Shown here piece by piece: positions 56,034 to 64,000 of a stretch of DNA of 64,000 bases (position 1 is its first letter; each line of letters starts with the position of its first letter). A program made the translations under genes and the position numbers. The DNA comes from Mytilisepta virgata (lineage: Eukaryota; Mollusca; Bivalvia; Mytilida; Mytilidae): contig CM051514.1 in assembly GCA_028015205.1 (NCBI GenBank), forward strand, positions 42,362,150 to 42,426,149, written 5' to 3'. A model generated the notes under the pieces. It ran no database searches and was not told the origin of the DNA. It saw only the letters and a list, made by a program, of their open reading frames with translations.

Positions 56034-56175
56034 AGAATAAAACATGGTCAAACCTATATCATATACTATATCAACCCCTCGACAAATATCACACCCTTGG
56101 GCCAGTCCCTCGGGGTGACATTGGGTACTCGGGTTGATATAACATGTGATATAGGTTTGGCCATGTATTATTCTC
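56034..56175. mobile_element. Fold-back MITE, copy B
   Basis: Counterpart of 7,920-8,062, with the same arms and centre. Confidence 0.8.
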
Positions 56176-56675
56176 CATATATATATTCCAACAATTTATA
56201 TATATCGCATCATCATTGTATGAGAGTCGTCAAGACGATAATGAATACCTCGTAATATATATGCATGTAATCTTTATAGTAACCGATTATGTCTGTCGGT
56301 GAAATTCGATTAATTCAAAAAGTTATTTACTGGCATGATTCATTACTTTAATACCTTTACATTTTCCGTTCAAAATTAGTCAAAAATTTACCAGAAATTT
56401 CTGAGGGCCTTCCTTTTGATGCAGAGGTAACCCTTAGCTGAGTTTGGATTCCTGTTTGTTTTAATTGTTATTGGGTTTTGATGGTTGCCCTTATTAATTC
56501 ATCATTATATCTTTAACCGGATTTCCAACATTGTGATCTTGATCACTGCTGATGATTTGTCAGTCAACGAAATAGCCATACAGTGCATCAAATTTAATCG
56601 ATATTTTGTGATACATTTTATTACTTGAAGGTAGGTCTTTTGGACTTTCCTAATACCTTTATACGTTATACCTAC

Positions 56676-57551
56676 CATCTTTCTCTTGGCTTTCAGATTT
56701 GTGACTTTGCCATAGACATCTATATCCACCAATACTATTCTGGCAGTGGGATCCAGCAGTACATGTACTCCACTTACATTCATCAATATTGTGTTCACAC
56801 TGCCGACCAACCCAACCCCCTGTACAGTGACTGTAGTATCCATATTGGATAATTACACATGAACCATTGTGATGACATGGCGAGGATGCGCACCAGTCTA
56901 TTTTGGTTTCACACGATTCACCTGTATAACCAATGTCACCAATACATGTATAATTATAATCCCCATTTACACAGGTCGCGCCAATCAGACAAGCGTCACG
57001 GTAGCAGTGATCATATATTTCACAATTCAGACCAATGTAACTATCATTACATACACATTTTTAGTTTTTTTCCTCGTTTAGACATCTTCCAGAATTAATA
57101 CAAGGACTGGAATAACAAAAATTAAATTCAATGCAATTCTGTCCTTCCCATTCATTCTGACAGTTACAAGAATATGAAAAATGTTGGTTAATACAAGTTG
57201 CATTATTCTCACATGGGATAAAGGAGCAGAAATCTTTATACTGACAGAACTCTCCTTACCAACCATTTCGACAATTACAGCTGTAACACAAATTGTGTTC
57301 AATGCAGTGCCCATCATGCTGACACGGAGAACTATTAAAAGGATGAAAGTGACATTTATATCCGTCCTCTTTGCTAGTACAGTTTATCAAAAGTTTGCAA
57401 GGACGGCTGTAACAAAAGTCTTGTTTCTCACAATATTTTCATACCGATCCAGGAACACAGGTGCAGATCGGACCGGAATAAGAAGATGTACATGAACCGC
57501 TGTTATAACAACAAATTGATGAACAGTTTAAACAATTGTATCCGCTGTTTG
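56676..57551 (-). pseudogene. Decayed, truncated EGF-repeat exon (copy B)
   Basis: Counterpart of 8,563-9,438. The stops are at 57,439-57,441, 57,256-57,258 and 57,061-57,063. The truncation point and the donor are the same. It has a handful of private substitutions, for example near 57,223-57,237. A few bases in copy B are closer to the intact gene than those of A (near 56,974 and 57,023), as expected for independent decay after duplication. Confidence 0.9.
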
Positions 57552-57872
57552 TACATGGAATTGCGTAAAATCTTTGATACCAATGTTGATGCATATGATA
57601 TGTATAGGTCGTCGATTTACGACTCATCAGTTCTGTCACAAGACGATACTAAATTGCAAAACTAACTGTCTAATCCATTTGTTTTTTAGAAATAAAATAT
57701 ATTTAAACTTAAACCAAATTTTATGACATTGATATGGCACAATCACGTAACTGTCCCATATTTCCATCCCCACGAAAAGATATGCTGTATTTAAACGGTA
57801 CATCCAGAGTTTGAAAAGTGCAAGTTGTATTTCCCCGAAAGTTTAAGGTAGGTCCGCATACATTTGTAGCTC

Positions 57873-59493
57873 GAGCTAAGTACACTTATCCTTCTTAAAA
57901 GCACTTAGCCCGTATAGGAAGTGATTTGCATTATCTTTTTAACATTTCAATAATTAAAAAGCACAAAAACATACTATGTTAACTTTCGGTATATGCATTT
58001 TTAGATATAACGAAGATATTTCAAATAATTATTTCCAAATCAATGGGCCATGAAAGGGCATTTGAATTACAATAAACCAGTACATAGAGAAAGAAAAAAA
58101 GACAATTAAACATTGGAGATGATTAGACAATATAAATTGAATTAAATAATATGGCAAAAAAGTGTTGGGGAGAGAAGCTGGACTAAGGGAGATAACTCAA
58201 TTTGTTTTATCCGTATTATGCTTTTTCCTTATATCATAGTTTAAATCTATATAATCACGTAGTGATGAAATAAAATTTACATCATCATTTACCATTATCC
58301 ATATAAATAAATCATGTAATTCTAATGACCTTAAGTTAGGGTATCTTGAAAAAAGTTACTTGACACGAGCCGAATTCCGTCAAGGTATCACCTAGATTAA
58401 TTACCTAAGGAAGCTGAACGTATAAACAATTATTACCTTGATATTTCCAATCAATTGTAAATTGGGAATTTAAACTTTCTTTCATCTTTAAATTATCGCT
58501 TAAAATATTTGGTTACTGATTTACACGTAGGGTTTCTTCCGACAAAAGCAGTGAAAAGAATTTTCTTAAGTTTCAGTAATTAAACACAAAATGATCTAAC
58601 ACCCCAAAAAATTTACTACACCATTAATTCTGTAAGTTGCTATTCTGTAAATTCAGAAATTATTGCGTCATTTATTATTGCGATTTTGTCATTTTAGACC
58701 AAAATGCGATTTTTTTGTTGTTGCAATATTGAGAAAAACGCCGCTTCGTTCATATAAAAAATTCCAAAATGCGAGTTTAAATTATTGCGATAGCCCTGTC
58801 GCATTTTTTGCAATAATAAAAACACCGCAATAATTTCAGAATTTACAGTAATACTTTCAATTTTGAAGCTGTGGTGTACTTAGGGTTCAGTGAAACCCAT
58901 TATTCCAAACTTTGAGATGCCTAATTATTTAAGTTATATTTTGTTATAAAGTATACATTTAATACAGATTATATTATGTAAAATTTCAAAATAAGAATAT
59001 TTCGTTAGTCATTTGTTTTTATTCAGAATATAAAAAAAAGATAAAACAAATTTTCAATGACTCTTGTTTTTGAAATGCGATTCTTCATAACATATTATTT
59101 AAAATTGCAAAATATTTGTTAGACGTTGTTTTTTTTTTTCAGAATGAAAAAAAAAATGATGAAATAAATGTACAACGATATGCGACTGAAATGTGATTTT
59201 TCATGATAAATTCCATATAATTCTGTCATGAAACATTTAATAAGTGACTACAATAGATGGCAAAATCCTTGCCAGTCTGGTGGTTAATAGATTAATTAAT
59301 TACACTGGATGATTAGTTGACAGAATTTCGGCACGTGTCAAGAAAAAGTGTAAAAACTTTATAAAAATTCAGGAACCATATTTTAATTTATTGCTTTTTA
59401 GGATGTATTTATTGCAAAACTGTAAAATTAAACTAAACATTTCAAATTTAATACGGGCTAAGTGACTTTCATAGGGCTAATTGCACTTAGCTC
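57873..59493. mobile_element. 1.6-kb non-coding element with ~44-bp terminal inverted repeats, copy B
   Basis: Counterpart of 9,760-11,377 with the same ends and the same nested MITE. Confidence 0.55.
58642..58850. mobile_element. ~210-bp MITE, TA-flanked, copy B
   Basis: Counterpart of 10,528-10,737, identical by eye. Confidence 0.85.
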
Positions 59494-60055
59494 CGGTTAT
59501 GCAGTGTTTAAACGGATCCAAAAGTCGATCTTCAGTTCCAAATAATTTTGTACATAGATTCCTCTGACATCACAAAGACTGTTTTTTTAATTGTCTTGGA
59601 CCGTTGGACGTTCGATAAGAAATATTGCCACAGAAAAGTTTTTAACTCTTTCGAAAAAAAATTAAATATGATGGAAAAATATCAAATCTCAAATATAAAG
59701 GTTAATCTCCCTGTCGGTAAAGGTTTTATTTCTGCAACAAGAGTGTTCGCAATTTATTGGAACAACACACACACACACACACGAAATATTAGAAAAAATC
59801 CCTTACTTCTTTATTCGGGTACATCATTTGAACTGGTGACTGAGTTCAAACCTATGTCATGTATGTGAAGAAATATAAGATAATGCGTCGAAATCTACTT
59901 TCTTAATTTTTCTTGCAATGTGTATTATTTATAGCGTACATATTTTTTGATTATGTCTTATTATCTTGGGACATGATTTACACACATGATATACGTTATG
60001 GAGGGATTGACAAACTTGTGAATATACACAGGTGTCAAGGCGATGAGTTTATATA
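59494..60055. other. Copy B stretch around the divergence step; CA microsatellite
   Basis: Contains an AC microsatellite (about 59,763-59,781) whose length differs from copy A (11,651-11,662). Identity to A falls from here on. The 106-codon frame at 59,548-59,868 runs through the microsatellite and is not treated as a gene. Confidence 0.5.
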
Positions 60056-61359
60056 TATATTCTCCAAAAAACCAAGCAGGTAGAGAGAAAAACATATTAT
60101 ACAATGCATGTAACAATACAATTTAAAACAGAATGTAACACATGGAGGGTACACTGGCTACAAGTTCAATAAAAGTGGCTACCCCGGAGATTCTACCTTT
60201 TTAAGTATAATACGTATAAATCTGCCTAAGTTGTTTAAGAGAAATTTCGGCAACTCATCAATTGACTATGTAATTTTCGTTTATCACTTTTCAAATTTAA
60301 TTAAGTTTTAATTGATATTCGAGATGACGAATCAATCAAGACGGAAGTAGACAAAATTAATTAACACATTTTTCGTAATAAAATCTAACTGCAATTTTTA
60401 AAAATAACATATATTTATTTTCAATTCTGTACAAAATTGCTAATTATGCTGACTAATTATGCTGATTACTTATGTTTTAAATTTTTCGGAAAACTTGCGA
60501 ATGTGCTTGCTACATTTTGAAATCTTCTGAGCTAAATTGAATCCATCCTTCAGTCCGGTTGATTAATGCATTTTATTTTGGTCTTAAGCTTACACAATTA
60601 CTTACACATTAATACACATTATGCCCAAATTATTTTGTGCATTATCAGTTGTTTTGTTTTATGCAGTCATACATGTATTGAGTACTATTCATTTCAAACG
60701 AGTCATAAAAAGTACCAAACTTATTTGTCAGTTTCTACACAAATACAACATTGTCTGTATTCTCTTATTCTAAGGTTTCATATCAAAGTACCTTGTCTGT
60801 CATAATTTGTACATTTTACATGTTTTATGCAAATACGGTCGTACATTTTACGGGGATTTACTTCTATAGCAAGTCTCTAGCCTGTCAACACCGAGGTTGC
60901 GAGTTCGAGTTGCGAGGTGTGTTCGACTCGGGTGTTACTTGCTACCAGATTCAAAGTACCCACAAATAATACAACGAAAACATAAAAAGATATGGATATA
61001 ATTGTATAGTTTTAACGCATTATCAATAAAGCGGCGCCTATAATGTCGCAACCAGTTCAGCCAAAAACTATCTTGGATAGAGTTTTTTCTGTTGCATATT
61101 TTTGTTTTTTGTTTGAGGGTAAAAATTATTCAAGAACTGGTTTAACTAGTAAATCTTTACAGTATTGTGAAATCGGTACCGGAATTAGAAATCTATCTCA
61201 CTTGTCTTTGTTTTTTACTACTATTAAAGAGAAAATGGTATTCAACCCTTACAAAACGTCATGTTGTAGAATACTAGGTCATACATGTATATTACACGGG
61301 GCTACAATAATTCAGATTTTTGTATATTGACTATCTAATTCTTGAGGATATAAGTCACC

Positions 61360-62154
61360 TTACAGTTGCGACCAGTCATAACCTCTCGTCCAAGTTAACT
61401 TGCAGATCAGTTCTTAGAACTGCTCTAAGTTAACGTTGAGCAGTCAGGAAGAACCGCTCTGGTCAAGAATTAGAGTAGTCCTGGTCCACGACTGCTTTTA
61501 AGAACAGCTCTGATCAAGAATCAGAGCAGTCCAGTTCTACGACTTTTTTCTAGAACAGCTCTGGTCAAGAATAAGAGCAGTTCTGGTCCACGGTTTCTTT
61601 TGCGACGATATCGCTACATTTCATCAATTGTTATATCATCATTATAGAACCCACCATAGGAATCCATCCCTTTTTTCATAATTACTTACTCAAGAAGAAA
61701 AGATCTTAAGTAAAAAAAATAATAATAAAATTAAAATTTAAAAAAAATAAATAAAATCACATTTAAAAAAATAACAAAATTAACATTTAAAAAAAAAATA
61801 ATTAAAAAAAAAAAATAAATAAATTGAAATTAAAAAAACAAACAAACAAAAATTAAATTAAAAAGACAAAAATGTCATGTCAGTCATACGATCCATACCA
61901 TGAATGGGTGGGTAACATGATCAATTCTATAACAATGTTATAGAACTGCTCTAGAACATGACAGATTAGAGCTGTTCCTGACCAGGACAGCTTAGACCAG
62001 TCAGAATCCGTCGCGATTCTATTCAACAGCAGTCAGGATTCTATTCTAGAGCAGTTCTAAAGCAGTCAGCAGAACTGCTCTTAGTTAACCTGGAGCTGTC
62101 AGTAGAACTGCTCTAAGTTAACTCAGTGAGAGGTTATGGCTGCATCTAACTGTA
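61360..62154. mobile_element. Fold-back element with GAGCAGTC-type subterminal repeats, copy B
   Basis: Counterpart of 14,650-15,436. The repeat blocks differ by several percent, and copy B preserves an extra CTGCTCTAAGTTAAC block near the left end, making its inverted symmetry clearer. Confidence 0.7.
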
Positions 62155-62761
62155 CCATAGGCATCTTTTATGACTTCTGTATATAATCGTTTCGAATGAA
62201 TTGTCCAGTTCTACAGGTTGTGACGACTAGACCTTCAATACTGTGGTTGATTGGATGCAGTAAAACAATTGGCCAAATCAATTACCCAATTAACACAGAT
62301 AATAAGTAAATTCATTTTGGTCTTGATTTATATGAAAAATGAGAAAAAAAAAAAGAAATTTTAGTAATATTTTTCATATATATATATTTATTATATATGT
62401 GTTCTATGGTGCACTTAAAATTTGTACATACGTAAAATGATGCTTCTTATACACGTAACCGGTTATCGCTTCAAAAACAAATATTCAAACATGTTTGATC
62501 ATTTTTAATTTCACATAAGTGCACGTGATTAATGAAGTTTAAAACCCCATTACACTTTCTCAAGAACTTCCCTATTACTTTTTAATGTAATTTTTACTTA
62601 GAAGTAAATAAGTCGTACTCCAACAGAATACGGAATATATAGAAAAAAATTCATATATATTGACAAAAAGTAAATTTTTGGTTCCACTTCGAGGTATACT
62701 TCTAAACCTTGTTAGGTTTTATTTTTTATTATTTTTTAATTCATTTATTTATTTATTTATT

Positions 62762-63938
62762 TACAAGTTTGACCGTTTATATAAATATACGACGTGAATT
62801 ATTTATAGGATAACTAATTCAAGAATTTTAATATCGAAAATATTCAACTCGTGACCGGAAAACACTAATAATTCCCTCATGCGCACGAAATTAAATTTGT
62901 TAAGATTCGGTTAAAATAGAATATTGTTTTCCTGGATCTCTAAAATAGACGAAAATAACAATAAATACAATTCAAAACAAAACTTTAAATTTGTTAATTC
63001 TTCCACAGTCCCAGACCTCGAGTCGTTTCGCTATCTGATAGTTCATCATTTAGTCATGTTAGTCAGCTCAACAAAAAAGTACTTGAAAAAAAAGTATTTT
63101 TGAACATGAATACTGCTTGAACTGCATTCATATTAAAAAATATTTTGTGATTAAAAATAATCCATTTTTTACACTTTTCATTGCAGTTTCCTATGCATAC
63201 GATCTATAAATAGAAATATAAATGTACATACACAGTTTTGTCTCAATTCATTGACAGGGACGTTATTGATCCACACCGTGTTGACCCACATCTTTGAAAT
63301 GCCGATTCTTTAAATCACAGCAGTATTTATTAACTAATTAGAATGGTTGACCTTTTGAATGTCGTTTTTTTTCAAGTTTTAAAATTTATTATGAATGAAA
63401 TGAGGGATGAGTAGTGAAAAATAAATGAAAACGGAACGACTATGATTCTAAAAACGGATGTTAGATATACTGTATATTCGGGTTGATATAAATACATACG
63501 ATGTTATATTTTTGTCCAGTTTCCCATGTTAAATAATTAAAATGAGAAGGTATTTACCTTACAGCTTCATTTCCGGCGATGCTGAAATGTATAAATGATA
63601 TAAAACAAGATAAGCGTCTTTGACCTACTCTATCTCTTTATTCGGATACTTGCGGATATCTTATCAAAGTTAAACGGGGATATTAGAAAAAAATCGTGAT
63701 AGAACCAAGAAGTTGGGTTACTATAACCAAACAACCCGGATGTTGAACCAGTTACCATGGTTTCGAACCAAAGAACCCGGATAGAACCAAGGTTCAGAAC
63801 CAAAAGACCCGGATGGAACCAAGGTTTTGAACCACAGTGCCCGGATAGAACCTAATTGCATTCAGAAATCTCATGACTTTTTATACCTTTAACGTATTTT
63901 CCAAATCATTTATTTATTTAGTATATTTATATATAATT
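62762..63938. other. Segment present in copy B only (presence/absence region)
   Basis: Copy A goes from a TTTA run straight to TTTATTGTGGGGCGGGG (16,003-16,036). Copy B has about 1.18 kb in between. The segment has no supported gene. It includes a small tandem repeat at 63,690-63,860. No terminal inverted repeat or target duplication beyond the TTTA run is apparent, so a deletion in A is equally possible. Confidence 0.85.
63690..63860. repeat. Irregular ~28-35 bp tandem repeat (GAACCAAGGTT…ACCCGGAT)
   Basis: About five diverged units, each with GAACCA, a GTT or GGTTT core, and a CCCGGAT end, for example AACCAAAGAACCCGGATAGA and AACCAAAAGACCCGGATGGA. Found only in copy B's extra segment. Confidence 0.85.
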
Positions 63939-64000
63939 TATTGTGGGGCGGGGGGGGGGTTGTAGTTGAACTTAACTTTTTGGTATCAAAGACACCTTAT

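Larger units (their letters stand above)
50120..56675. other. Copy B stretches between listed features
   Basis: Outside the listed elements (fold-backs at 51,226 and 53,046, tandem repeat at 52,291, exon at 54,951, MITE at 56,034) this interval repeats what is seen at 2,011-8,562 in copy A. It adds no supported gene. Imperfect direct repeats of about 140 bp lie at 52,727-52,863 and 53,809-53,963, as in A at 4,616-4,752 and 5,697-5,851. Confidence 0.6.
48111..64000. repeat. Segmental duplication, copy B (right part outside window)
   Basis: This is the direct counterpart of positions 1-16,082. The offset drifts from 48,110 to 48,116 through single-base indels up to about 59.76 kb. It lacks the 1.4 kb of A at 11,938-13,358, with the junction near 60,051 in a short TA run. 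It carries an extra segment at 62,762-63,938, inserted in a TTTA run. Landmarks shared with A include the 85-bp minisatellite, the long fold-back element, and the decayed EGF exons with identical stop codons. Confidence 0.95.

Overview
This window looks like nuclear DNA of a bivalve mollusc, most likely a mussel. It is AT-rich. It has a spliced multi-exon gene with tandem EGF repeats, no bacterial-type operons, and dense transposon debris: Penelope-like and LINE reverse transcriptase pieces, a tRNA-derived SINE, many fold-back or MITE-like elements, and a tandem-repeat element ending in a palindrome that I associate with mussel genomes. The species call is inference from repeat families.

Large-scale layout. 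Positions 1 to about 16,080 (copy A) recur in direct orientation at 48,111 to 64,000 (copy B), offset by about 48.1 kb. Both copies run off the window, so the duplicated unit is longer than what is visible. By eye the copies differ by only about 0.4% up to about 11.65 kb, then by several percent with many indels. Copy B lacks about 1.4 kb present in A (11,938-13,358) and carries about 1.2 kb absent from A (62,762-63,938).

Between the copies lie: a complete, recently inserted LTR retrotransposon at 17,363-23,410; a zone of MITEs, a hexamer array and reverse transcriptase relics at 23.5-31.6 kb, including one relic split by a nested tandem-repeat element; and a minus-strand gene for a very long EGF-repeat protein, with four exons supported between 32,196 and 45,150. 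Degenerate, 5'-truncated copies of the 3' part of this gene sit in A (6,839-9,438) and B (54,951-57,551). The same three stop codons occur in both, so the gene had decayed before the A/B duplication.

The most notable element is the LTR retrotransposon. Its enzymes are of Ty3/gypsy type, but integrase lies upstream of reverse transcriptase and RNase H, the Ty1/copia-like order known for the Gmr1 group. Its gag contains a region resembling the SCAN domain, which is believed to derive from such a gag. The LTRs are both 597 bp and nearly identical, and a 4-bp target duplication flanks them. Three reading-frame breaks interrupt gag-pol, two of them in short homopolymers, so the copy is either freshly dead or affected by sequence errors.

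No rRNA, tRNA gene, CRISPR or convincing promoter of a host gene was found. The 5' and 3' ends of the EGF gene were not located.
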